Below are positions 34,139 through 45,100 of a stretch of 64,000 nt of DNA, piece by piece. The notes under the pieces are model-generated. The model was given only the letters and a program-made list of their open reading frames with translations, did no database searches and was not told the DNA's origin. Within the stretch, counting starts at the first letter, position 1. Each line of letters opens with the position of its first letter. Source of the DNA: Litoditis marina (Eukaryota; Nematoda; Chromadorea; Rhabditida; Rhabditidae); assembly GCA_964036275.1 (NCBI GenBank), contig OZ038435.1, positions 26,579,521 to 26,643,520 on the forward strand, read 5' to 3'. A program made the position numbers and the translations under genes.

Positions 34139-36034
34139 TCACTCTTCGCACCAGGCGTTCTCCTTGACAATCTGAGCCTCCTCCTCTGGAGAGAAATCGT
34201 TCTTGATTTTGAGCAGCTTACGCATCTCCTCCGTAGTCTTGCACTTCTGAACAGAAAAATAAAAAATATAGAGTATGTAACTGTTGACTGGTTGGAATAT
34301 TAAGATTCCGATATGTATGTACAACTGCTAACTGGTTGGAATACTAAGATTCCAATAATTATCTACAACATACCAACATATCGCGCGCAGCGCAAAGCGC
34401 TGTGCGAGATTTGTCTTTGGTATATAGAGTTAGTTTGATACTTCCGACTGTCCGTATATATGTTCTCCGTGTATATAAAGAATTATACACTAACTTTGAT
34501 CATGTTGGAAATAGTCATGCATCCCATCTTGAGCAAACTGTTGACACCGAGGAAATTGGCTGCCTGGTTGAAACATATTTAAAAAAAATGGTGATCATTG
34601 TGAATAAACTGTAATCGGGCCAATTCCACAAGGAACCCGGTATTTCGTTAACCCTACCAGGTAACCATTAACCGTTAAAGAAGGACGATTATGTGGACCA
34701 ATCCCGTTACATCGGTCCTTTAAACTGCAATTGAAAAATATATTGCGGTTTAAAGGACTGAAGCGTTGCGATTGGACCACATAATCGTCCTTCTTTAACC
34801 GGGTTAACCCTTTTGTTAACCACTTGTTAACCCTTTTTTACAATGGATTTTGGGTTAATTAGTGGTTAACAAAAGAGTTAACCCGGTTAACGGTTAACTG
34901 AGAGGATTAACGAAATACCGGGTTAAATAAAGAGTTCGCCCTGTAATCGAACATCAGCAAACTTGCATCTGGCATTGCCTTGTTAAACGAACACTTAATG
35001 ACACGTCAAGATCGCTGCCAGTTAAAATGGCGATAAATATAGAAAAATCAGATAATTTTGTTTTGCCTAAAAGTTGCCCGGTACTGGCACAACTACCGGT
35101 GTCACCTAGCAGTTCATCTGGCCAGTCATCTTTTTTTCATGTTACACCACTCTTCTTCGCGTAAACTATGCGCACGCACGATGAACTCACTTTAATGATG
35201 TCAAAGACAGTTCCTTGATCTACTTTCAGGAACTTAGCGTCCCAAGCAGAAATCTCATCAGAATCATTCTCTGCATCGTCCTTGTGGTGCTCCAACCAGA
35301 CAAGAATCTGCAAAAGCCAACCTCAAATGCTGAGAGAAATTTTTGCGACCACTCCGCAGTTATTCTATTAATATTACTGTTCGACCGGAATTCAACATAC
35401 TTTTGAACCGAGTGGAAATCTTCATGAGCATATTCACGAACTTATATTATAACATTTTGATTTTTTTTCAATAATCATTTACTTGAAACTTATCTGTTCC
35501 AAGATGCGTTACTCATCTATAAAAAAAACAGTTGCGATAATGACAGATAAGTAATAAGGGGTTCCCAAGAATGTTACAAAATTCGAAAAAGAAACTAACG
35601 AATCACCTTCTTGAACGTGGCCGCGGTAACCTCGGGAAGAGGGATAGCGGGAGACTCATCACTATCAATTCCAAGATCCTGGAACATTGTAGAAATTCAG
35701 AACACACATTGAATATCTAAATAGCATATTGCGTAAACTTAATACTCAAACAGCTCTATGCGGTCACAGTTCTACGCTATATATGTTACTCGAGCGAATA
35801 ACTAGTCAAACTTTGTTCATAATGAATGCACACTCGTTTTCCTTAAAATTACACATCACTGGTTTTGGTTTATAGTAGTCCATGACCCCCCCCCCTCCGC
35901 CTCCTCTCACCTACCTTGACAATGTTGTTGATTAGAGAAGAGCTCTTGACCAAACAGGAGTCCACAACAAAGGTTTCATGGTCATTCGACATCAATTTGA
36001 TCTTCTGAGCTTTAGTAGGTGTAGCGGCTGCCAT
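34139..36034 (-). CDS. Skp1-related SCF adaptor, canonical copy
   Basis: Minus-strand exons 35915-36034, 35607-35678, 35191-35307, 34495-34563 and 34139-34246 encode 161 residues, matching normal Skp1 length. Landmarks are [60 protein letters not shown], the helix [40 protein letters not shown] and a C-terminal ENAWCEE. It acts as the adaptor between cullin-1 and F-box proteins in SCF ubiquitin ligases. A TATGTTTACAG acceptor lies 14 nt before the ATG. All introns are phase 0 at the same positions as in skr1, showing common descent. One intron holds a pair of nested transposable elements. This is the least acid-expanded copy in the window and probably the closest to the ancestral form. Confidence 0.93.
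34618..34940. mobile_element. Palindromic element with 9-bp target duplication, hosting a nested element
   Basis: Inverted arms rich in GGTTAACC steps run from GGCCAATTCCACAAGGAAC to GAGTTCGCC. CTGTAATCG is present directly on both sides (34609-34617, 34941-34949), an exact 9-bp target-site duplication like those of Mutator-type elements. Removing the nested 116-bp insert leaves about 203 bp. The end motif GGCCAATTC matches the element at 30,470. It lies in an skr intron. Confidence 0.85.
34679..34794. mobile_element. 116-bp TTAA element nested in the palindromic element
   Basis: Ends AGAAGGACGATTATGTGG and its inverse, flanked by TTAA (34675-34678, 34795-34798). The same 115-116-bp element occurs at 38,738 and 59,369. 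It interrupts the left arm of the outer element at a TTAA that is intact in the mirrored right arm. Confidence 0.9.
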
Positions 36035-38531
36035 ACTGACTCTCTGTACTGTAAACATATTGCATTGTCATTAATTAGATTGAACATACAAGTCTACACA
36101 TACAAGTCAGCAACTTGTTAAAATTCGGCAGCGTAGCAGAGAAAGTAGCAGCACTACCTACCATCGAAAATCTACTATCAAAGAAGAAAGACAATAAATT
36201 TTGAATAAATTAGCCGAATCTCACAGCGTTCTCCGCCGCCACATTAGAGTTGGCCTGTTTCGCGTCTTTTCATTCGGCCGTAACGCGACACGCGGACGCG
36301 TACCTTACGTGCCAATGTGCCAAGAAGTGATTTTAATGAAATAGGAAGTTCGGGGCAGTATGCAGCATGTGCATACCGTCAGATCTTGCCTGCGCGGGCT
36401 TGCGTCCCGTCCGGATAGTTTTCTGGATTTTCATCTAATGCATACTGCTCACAAAAAACAAGGCTGGTGAAAACGCTGTGATCTATTTAGTTGCTAGGAA
36501 AGTCCCAATGACGTGAGACGTCTGCCTTCTCAAACACATTCTCAATATGATAATTAGTGTGAATAGTGTTTGTTAAACTTCTGTCAACAAGTAAAATTAA
36601 TAGAATCCCCAAACAAAATAAACATGTAATGTTATTGCAACTAATGGGCATTAGGAAAACTACGTATAGATAATCCTAATAATTATTCTGAGAAGAACAA
36701 TAGAATATATACTACAGAATTTCAATAATAATGTAAAACGATCTACGCCGCCTAAGATCCGACCTAAATGCCTAAATCTAATCAATAACTTTGGGATTAC
36801 GAAATTATCGCCATTCACGCGAAATGCGCCAACCTACGCTCTATTGGCGGGAAAATTTAAGTTCAAATGTTCACTGTCAATCAACTGGTGATATGAGTTA
36901 TCCGTTCTTTGATGCAAAGAATTTTCCCAATAAAGCTACTTATCGAAAGGAGATAGCGAGTACTTCTTCTACTACGCCACAACACGAATAAAGAAACACA
37001 CCGAAGTTCGTACTTTTTTTAGAAACTTCTAGATCGGTCGCTGTATACCGCAAGTGCCATATGAGTAGTTCATGTCGTCATTAACTTACAATACGGTATC
37101 ATAGCTCTTTCATACTAATTACCCCGAATACAAGTAGATAACTTATTCATTCTTCTTCAATCATACTTATGCAGATCAATAAGCTTTACGTAATACATTT
37201 CTCATCAGTAACTCAGCTCTTACAGGCGTCGCCTACCAGTTTGCGATCGAGGAGGGATTCCCGATGTGACTGAGTCAGGGACGGCGGCTCGCATTTTCTA
37301 CTTTGTTTCATGGCGTATTCTCTCGAATGAACATATATCTTTTCGGTGTTCTGTTCCTATTTACAGTGCGTGTCACTACTGACCCGCACACACATAATTG
37401 GTAGCAGCTCTGGTAACTTTTCACCGACTCTTTCTATTTTCTCTTCGATTTCCCACCCACCCACCCTCTCTTAAGTTTTACATCTCCTTTTTTATTGAAA
37501 AAGTTAACCTATCTTGGTTCTAGTTTTTGTTTGTGTCCCTTTGTGGCGCCTTACTACCACATGTTGCGTTTTCCTGTAATGCCGTCCACGCAATTTGTGG
37601 GGCGTCCCTGAGAAAACTTGGTTTGACACTAGTTGCGCAGTGAGCTGCGGTAAGAGGTTACCTTTCGGCCCCGTTTGTTGTTCCCTCCCACTGTTGTGTT
37701 GTTAGGTGGGGTCGCCCCACCAGAGGATGATGATAGGCCTATTCGCTTTTTAAGTTTTCTTGAGTGTTTCTCTGCACTATGGCGCCATTTAGTACTTTGA
37801 ATACGATAGGTCAACTCACTACTCGGAACGTCCCTGGTTGTGTTACAGTATTTTACTGTACTTACAGTAAAATACAGCATGGTGGGAATACAAATCGATT
37901 TTTTGGCGTCTCGACTAAAAAATACAGTATTTTTCCGAACCGTTCGGTTCTTGAACTGTTTCAACTAAACGCGATTTCGTGAAATACAGGGCATGTTCGG
38001 AGTGAGCTCCTCGAATTTTCGCCGTTGCAGCGGTGGAGGTGTTCCTATTTACAGTGCGTGTCACTACTGACACGCACACACAATACTGTACCAGCCGACA
38101 AATTGTCCTTTACCGAAAAATTAGTCGAAACAGGTCGAATTGGACTGGTGCCACTTATACGAATGAAACCATGTAATTATCTAAATTTGGGTAACAACGC
38201 CGAGATCCGATATTGCTGTGCCATAGAACTATGAGTAGACAAACTGTAATGGGAATTGATAAAGTACCTGTACATCATATTTTTGAAAGAAAAACAAAAA
38301 TATACAAATGCATAGACACCTATTCTCTGTGTAGAAGAATGGTAAGTACCACAACATTTCTGTCCGTTCCGTTTCTGATCAAATTAAAGTGCTATTTTTA
38401 TACAACCAAACGAATACAAGTCGAAAGACAAGATTTATGCATCAACCAGTAAAGAAACCAAAGTGCTCAAAATCACAACTTGTCAAGAAGCAGCTTTTCC
38501 GTAACAGCGAATCAGAACAGATGAATCGCCA
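36035..38531. other. About 2.5 kb without a recognised gene
   Basis: Between the skr gene (transcribed leftwards, so its promoter is here) and the 3' end of the RAMAC-like gene. It holds an E2F-like TTGGCGGGAAA at about 36,844, short palindromes such as that at 37,845-37,884, and a pair of 41-bp direct repeats (37,353 and 38,041). The frame at 37,629-37,964 (-) has no domain or splice support. Confidence 0.5.
37353..38081 (+). repeat. Direct repeat pair bounding 650 bp
   Basis: GTTCCTATTTACAGTGCGTG followed by TCACTACTGAC and a CGCACACACA end occurs at 37353-37393 and 38041-38081 with one mismatch. Each copy contains a hairpin (GTGCGTGTC...GACACGCAC). The interval could be a small element with direct terminal repeats, or two copies of one short hairpin element. 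Confidence 0.6.
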
Positions 38532-41109
38532 TCAGTATTGTCCTGGATAATGTACTCTTCTGTCGTCGGAATTGTACTGAGGTCCCCCTTCATCGTAACG
38601 TCGCTTTCCCTGCCAACCTCGACCACGCCAATCTCCACGACCCCGTCCATCGCCACGACCCCGCCAGCCACCTTCAAGATGTTTCTAATCAATAAAATGA
38701 GGATGTACACTGTTCTGAGCCGAAAAATCAATTTCAAGCAGGACGATTATGTGGACCAATCCCGTGTCAACGGTCCTTAAAACTGCAATAGAAAAATGTA
38801 TTGCAGTTTAAAGGACTGAAGCGTTGGGATTAGACCACATAATCGTACTTCTTTAATACATATGTTCCAGTTCTTTATTTTTCCTTTTCGAATCATAACT
38901 GATTCTAATCATTCACACTTCCGTTGGGAAATTCAGCTGCTGCCAGACAAGCAGACCAGCTGTTAGCTGAATTTCCTGTACAGTTTTGAGATAATAGAGA
39001 AGAGATAGTACCTCATAAATGCTATACTCTGCTTCTTAGTTTGTCTTCTATATCTCCGTTTTCTCGTAATCGGAGTGCCACATATACCAATGTGGAAAGA
39101 CACATGTGCAATCGCGAATAAACATTCTACTTTATTCTACCTCGGTTATTGCGATTCCAGTCTCCCCGACCACGCCATCCACCGCCGCCACGACTGAAAG
39201 AAGTTGCATTCACACTAGATAAGAAAGCAGGAAGGTCTGATAATTCTAGACTACGATGATTCTTTTTTTATTTAGATAGACTATATCATCTATTTATATG
39301 CTGTAATCCTGACCCCTAAATCAATCAAAAGAAGGTATTTACGCACATAGTTTCGTTTTCGTCATTTTGTGTAGGTATCATGGGATACCCGAAACTAAAA
39401 ACATTGATATATACTATTCGGTGACCATCTCTAATTCTGATATGGTTTTTATGGTGATACACTTTGGAGAGATAAATGACTGCGGAATTTTTATAGGATT
39501 GGCTTCATACAGAACAATCGGCTTGTCCCTTGTATATATCTGTCACTTAGCTTGATTTCCCAAGATTGAAACCTGACAGATGGAGAGATGAGGGTAAATC
39601 GCAACGTTCAGCACATTCAGAGATCTCGACATAGTGATCATTTCGTCCACTTACTTATTTGAATAGTCGAAAACTCGCTTCGGTTTGTTCGTCCAAGGAT
39701 GAATAACAACTACGGGATCAAATCCGTTAGCAATTTTTGCATATGATTCATTCGTCTGAAAAAGGCAATCATCAAAAATGAACTTATCAGTATAACAAAA
39801 TGATTTATAATAACGATTTACTGGCAAGGAGAGTCATAACTACAAATCACAATACTCGATATTTTCGATTCCAATCAGTAGTGGTTGTTGATGGAATTCA
39901 ATATTACCATTTTTTAGTTTGGAAAGTTTCGAGTTCAACTCAAGTTCAACTCAATTGGAAAGTTTCGAATTCAACTCAAGTTCAACTCAATTGGAAAGTT
40001 TCGAGTTCAACATAAGTTCAACTCAAGTGGAAAGTTTCGAATTCAACTCAAGTTCAACTCAATTGGAAAGTTTCGAGTTCAACATAAGTTCAACTCAATT
40101 GGAAAGTTTCGAGTTCAACTCAAGTTCAACTCAATTGGAAAGTTTCGAGTTCAACTCAAGTTCAACTCAATTGGAAAGTTTCGAGTTCAACTCAAGTTCA
40201 ACTCAATTGGAAAGTTTCGAATTCAACTCAAGTTCAACTCAATTGGAAAGTTTCGAGTTCAACATAAGTTCAACTCAATTGGAAAGTTTCGAGTTCAACT
40301 CAAGTTCAACTCAATTGGAAAGTTTCGAGTTCAACTCAAGTTCAACTCAAGTTCAACTCAATTGGAAAGTTTCGAGTTCAACATAAGTTCAACTCAATTG
40401 GAAAGTTTCGAGTTCAACTCAAGTTCAACTCAATTGGAAAGTTTCGAGTTCAACTCAAGTTCAACTCAATTGGAAAGTTTCGAGTTCAACTCAAGTTCAA
40501 CTCAATTGGAATATTTCGAGTTCAACCTAAGTTCAACTCAATTGGAAAGTTTCGAGTTCAACTCAAGTGGAAAATTTGGAGTCTAGTAGAGTTTTGAGTG
40601 TTTTAACTTTTAACCTAAAATGTCGAGTTCTGAAAGTCGAGCTGAGTCGAGTTCCAGTTTACCAACCCTAAAGAGTGGGAAGAAAAGTATCACATAAGGT
40701 GGGAGACAACTTTTTTTCATATCTACCGTATCGCCGTATCTTCTGGTTACTATTGTCACAGAAAATGGGGGGGGGGAGGGCGCTATTTTTTCCTCAGATT
40801 TTACTAAAGTAAATAGAAAAAAAAGCATCAGGGTTCAATACTCTGCTTCCAAATCAATCAAACCTAACCGAATACGGTAAAAAACCGAAATACCGATACG
40901 ACAAAGTTCCGATAAAAACAACTCACCAAAGTATATCGATCCGCAAAAAGCTGATCAAACGATGTTTTGTTCTCAACGACGTCCTTAGAAACCTCGTCTA
41001 ATACATCTTCGGTTGTACCGTCCTTCGACAATGTGTCCTCTGAATGTGTTTCGATAGTGTTAGGAACTTCGGGGGGAGTAGAAGGTCCCTCGGATTCGAG
41101 TGCGCTCAT
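38532..41109 (-). CDS. RAMAC: RAMAC-like RNMT-activating mini-protein
   Basis: Minus-strand exons 40927-41109, 39655-39755, 39141-39193 and 38532-38671 join in matching phases (0, 2/1, 1/2) to 158 residues. After an acidic, Ser/Thr-rich N-terminus of about 48 residues comes TSFDQLFADRYTLTNESYAK and VVVIHPW, which resembles the N-terminal activation segment of RAMAC (FAM103A1). In vertebrates that segment binds and activates the mRNA cap guanine-7 methyltransferase RNMT. The second half is Arg/Gly/Trp-rich (RGGGGWRGRGDWNRN, GRGDWRGRGWQGKRR), fitting the RNA-binding region of RAMAC, and it ends HYPGQY like the Tyr-rich tail of that protein. The last 3' splice site appears to be GAAG rather than CAG. 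Introns contain a TTAA element and a 36-bp minisatellite. The role, nuclear cap methylation, is inferred from domain order; overall similarity outside these motifs is low. Confidence 0.62.
38738..38852. mobile_element. 115-bp TTAA element, copy in a RAMAC-like intron
   Basis: Same family as 34,679 and 59,369: GGACGATTATGTGGACCAAT at the left and the inverse at the right. The right TTAA (38853-38856) is intact; the left target site has changed to TCAA. Several substitutions show it is an older insertion. Confidence 0.85.
39918..40575 (+). repeat. 36-bp intronic minisatellite
   Basis: About 18 copies of a 36-bp unit (TTGGAAAGTTTCGAGTTCAA plus CTCAAGTTCAACTCAA) fill most of RAMAC-like intron 1. 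Variants alternate GAGTTC with GAATTC and CTCAAG with CATAAG, and one unit near 40,345 has an extra 12 bp. As 36 is a multiple of three, it creates a long spurious frame on the + strand. Confidence 0.95.
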
Positions 41110-42162
41110 CTGTAATAACAATGTGTAATGTGACTACGTGAACGAGAGAATATGTTTTGAAAGAAGATATGATACTCAATGTATACTATAATCTTGTAAA
41201 GATATTATTTAGGGGGTGAGCACACCTGAGTTGTAGTTTGAACTCGATACACGCCATATATTACGAAGTTGCACCGAAAAGAAGCAACGTGACCAAACTA
41301 CACGCACAGCTGGAAAGAGAAACATACACCCTATTGGCTTGCATTGGAAAGAAAGAACCTTGAACATTTATTTAATGATTGAGCTGAAATAGTCACCCCT
41401 ACAATCTAAAAGACGAGGGGGGAAAGATTATTAAACTGATTCTGAATTGAAATTGTGTTGGTTAGCAGTAGAATAACCGACCATATCACGTACATATACT
41501 TTGGCACAAATAGCGAATAGACTGTCTCATTGAATGTGACATATAAGATCAAAACACTGTTTATTTTATGACAAATTCTAAATTTAAAAAAGCAACTCAA
41601 CTTTAGAAATAAAGACGTGTGGTTCAAAAGAGTGTGTGATTACACGGCTGGGCTCGACCAACCATTTGATTTCGACGTCTCATATTTTCAGCTCCATTTC
41701 GACAATTATTATTGTTGTAAATTTAATATTTTACATAATTTAAATCGATCTGGACAAGCAAAATTCTTCATTCTACTTTGCATTAATACCGGGCTCAGTT
41801 GTGTTGAGGTAAATCGATATATAGAAGCCATTGTGCAGTGCAAAACTTCTCTGTTCTCGTCATATCGATTGTGATTGTATTCGTGTCGCAGTTCTAGCCA
41901 TCTTTTTATAATACCTTAGGGCGTCAAGAAGATAAATCGGGCTTGAATTGTTCACTGTCTGGAGTCTATCTACAAATAGCAATTATTTATTTCGATTAAT
42001 GTATCGTTCAATATATTGTCTATAGCACCGATGCTGATGCATGCTGCATGCATCAACTGCATAATTTGTCTAGCGATCAATGGAAACATTTGGTCTGTAA
42101 TTTCTTTTATTTCAAACTCTCTGTTCATTCTACCCCAATCCTAACATCCTTTTAGATACGTG
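41110..42162. other. Bidirectional promoter region
   Basis: About 1 kb between the start codons of the RAMAC-like gene (-) and the LOTUS/Tudor gene (+). Apart from a palindrome at 41,229-41,310 I see no element or gene. Short frames have no support. Confidence 0.5.
41229..41310. repeat. Short palindrome, TGTAGTTTGAAC variant
   Basis: GAGTTGTAGTTTGAACTCG on the left mirrors ACCAAACTACACGCACAGC on the right, about 40 bp apart; an imperfect member of the dispersed palindrome family. Confidence 0.6.
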
Positions 42163-45100
42163 ATGACCGGGATGGAAGTCCCTTCATCTCATCGTTTCCT
42201 AACTCTGGAAGGTCTCATGCCATCTACCATTTTTGATAAAGGTTTGTGGGTTCTTTTGATGTGTTTCTCTCACGCTGACTGAACACGAAACTCGAATTCA
42301 TATAGCGGGGGAAGTTGGAAAAGTTTTGTTAAAAGTTAAAAGGGTACTTTTGCGTTTCTGTTGATTCGTTGATGGTTTCTCGCTCAAACTTGAGAAGGTG
42401 GAAGATGGAAGGTAAATATCTCATATTTTCCATCATCAGTTTTTAGGTGATACAGACATGGACGTTTCGGAGGAGATGGAAGAAGTAAGGGAACTTCTAT
42501 ATGAATTGATCAAGAAGAACTTTCCGAAAGGGGTGTCTTCTACTCATTTGGCAGAGAAGTACAAAGAAGAGTTAGTTCAAGTCGATTATTGGTAAACATT
42601 TTATTCTAGATAAATTACGTTGTTCTTTCAATCGGATACTCAGGTAGTTAGCAGTTTTTTTTCATGTGTATATGCCATACAAGTAAAATTTTGCAGGCTT
42701 GTAAGTTCCGGTTCTTGCAAAAAGATTCAAAGTTCATAAAGTATACAATATAAGGGGTAGGCCTTTGGCGGCTCGCTACTTGTGCTTTGCAAACAATGAG
42801 GCTCATATTTGTCGTTGGCGCGCGAACGAACGCCTTTCTCTGGTTGTCTGCCGGACGTTGCGCCATGTTTGTTATCCTATTCATTTCCGATCTATCCCGC
42901 TACTCTTCAATTTCCTACTATCATCGATTCACGGTCATTTATGCGCTCAATTCTCCGCAACGATCTGTACAGAAGCTATAGTATACATTACAATGTTACA
43001 TACTTCCTCGTTTTCGTCTATACACTAATGCTGGTGTTGCTTGATTTGTTTCGGCAGTGAGAACCTAAGCGTGAGCTCCCGAGATTAGACCCTACCCGAG
43101 GATGAAAGCTTTCTAAAATCATGATTTTTCTAATTTCCGTTCAGACCATAGTTTCGTGTTTTACAGGTACGTGTCAAAAGGTCTTGGAAGAGAGCTACCT
43201 TCGGATTGGCTGGATCAGGTAAGAAGATGAAAGATATTATACTTGTTAACCAACAAAACTGCAAAAGATTCAGAGAAAAGGGACACATTTAAATCAGTCG
43301 TACGGATTTTTCTCTCTTCTCATGCTGCGTAAGAACAAGATGATGATGTAACTTTTGTTAACAAACGTAAATAACAAATTCATTAATTCAGTTCCAATCT
43401 TAGTCCTGCGAAAGTTATCCCCCAAACCCCCTTTCTCTCTGCGTATTTTGTTCTATATTCCGCCTTTCTTGATTGACATATCGTGCTAGGTAGCCGCTGC
43501 CGAAGAGTTTGAAGCACAAACTCGTGGTCCGCTGACTATTCTGTTCGTTCGACTATCGAATACGAGCTCGTTTAAACGACCGCCAGTGCCATTGACGAAC
43601 GTGCGAAGTGAGTTGTTTTCTTTCTGAAATTTTCTGGCTAATCGAAAAACTTCATGTGTGCGAACAGCTCATCCGCGGGTCAACTCGCTCTCGGAAACAA
43701 ACAATGCGCACTGGAAAATCTTGGTTTTAGATTAGATATAAATATAACGTATATTTTTTTATCCAAAATACACACTGAATATCATATAATTGTTCTATTT
43801 CGACCATAGAAACTGTGTTTGTTGGTCCCATCGAAGCAGCGATGGTTTTGTTCGCCAAGCCTCACCTCTCCGTGAAAAGTCGATTCAAAGCCCCAGTTCT
43901 TTTCTATCCTGATCGCCTGATCCGTTGCGCGTTCTTCTTTTTCTGAGTATTCTTCAAAGAGCACCTTTAGCCCTCACTCGGTTTTCAGAGCTGAGAGATA
44001 CAATTCTGGAGTTTGTCTGTCAAATGTATATTTATGAATCCAAATGAAGTTCAAACACTAAAACAGACAATTTAGCTCCAGTTATCTAGATGTCTGACCC
44101 TTGCTTTTAGCAGAGCATCAATACTCGAACCAGCCGTGAAAAACGGTTTGTTTGACTGTCGTGACGTTCACACTTGTTTTGTTGGTGTTTTAGTTTTTGT
44201 GGTCGTATTTGTACAGTGTGTCATATTTAGATTAGTCAGATCAATCAATATAACAATCACAAAGTGCACGCGTGTAAATTCAATTTTCAGTCATTTCCTC
44301 TTCGAACAAAACTACTCAGGATCCAGAGTTGATTAAAAAGCGGAAAGATCAATATCCTCTTCAACATTCAGAGAAGGTTTGTTTCAGACACTGATACGCG
44401 TATGTTGCTAACAAGAGTGAAAGCGCCGATTAGTATTGGTTCAGCTTGTGCACTGGTGTTACGTGTTATTCGATAGAATTTTAATTTTACATTTATATGC
44501 ATATTCTGTTTAGTGATTTTTGTCCTTTTGCTGTTGTCTTTCTTGTCAGGATCAGTATTTATTCATACTTGCGTTTATTATTCGGAATAGTTCACTTGTT
44601 GCTGTTATGAATCCAAACTGTAGGTATAGGTAGCTCTACTCGAAACGTAAATTTCTAAACATCGATTGATTTTGGGACATATGTGAGACGACTTCGTTGT
44701 ATACATAAATCTATTAATTATCAAATGTTTCACTTGGCTAACCAACAGGGATGACCAAAATTTTGACCGGCCTGACAACCGGAACGACGCCCCCCCCCCT
44801 CAAAAATCAAAAATCAATGGTAAATAGTCAAAAACAGGCTTTCTGAACCCAAAATATTCCAATTCGAAGATTGAACTTATCAAAATCGTCCCGAATTTCT
44901 ATTATTTTCTTGAATGTTGGGCCGAAAACGACCCCCCCCCCCCCCCCTGAAAAAGTTGTCCGCGTACCAACTTTGGTCATCCCTGCTAACCAAACTACAG
45001 GACAGGGTGGGAGATTAGGTTTTGCCAGTAAAGTGTGACTATTCTTTGAGTTAGGGTAGCCTGAGGTTCGGATTGTGAGAAAAACGGGTGATTAAATGGA

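Noticed and set aside
36843..36856. E2F-like site TTGGCGGGAAA
   Set aside because: A single short match about 800 bp upstream of the skr start is expected by chance too often to call as a regulatory site.
37629..37964. 111-residue minus-strand frame in the spacer right of the skr cluster
   Set aside because: Basic, low-complexity end, no domain, overlaps short palindromes, and no splice or start context that would make a gene.
39919..40586. 155-residue repeat protein (ESFEFNSSSTQL units)
   Set aside because: It is the 36-bp intronic minisatellite, whose period is a multiple of three; no start context, splice sites or non-repeat sequence supports it.
42765..43060. Three overlapping + frames of 64-87 residues
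   Set aside because: They lie in a LOTUS/Tudor intron, overlap one another in different frames and show no domain. I could not exclude a nested gene but see no positive evidence.
43809..43945. Exon candidate ETVFVGPIEAAMVLFAK with a stop, inside the LOTUS/Tudor gene
   Set aside because: It would end the protein before the Tudor regions, and its phase does not match neighbouring exons; more likely intronic.
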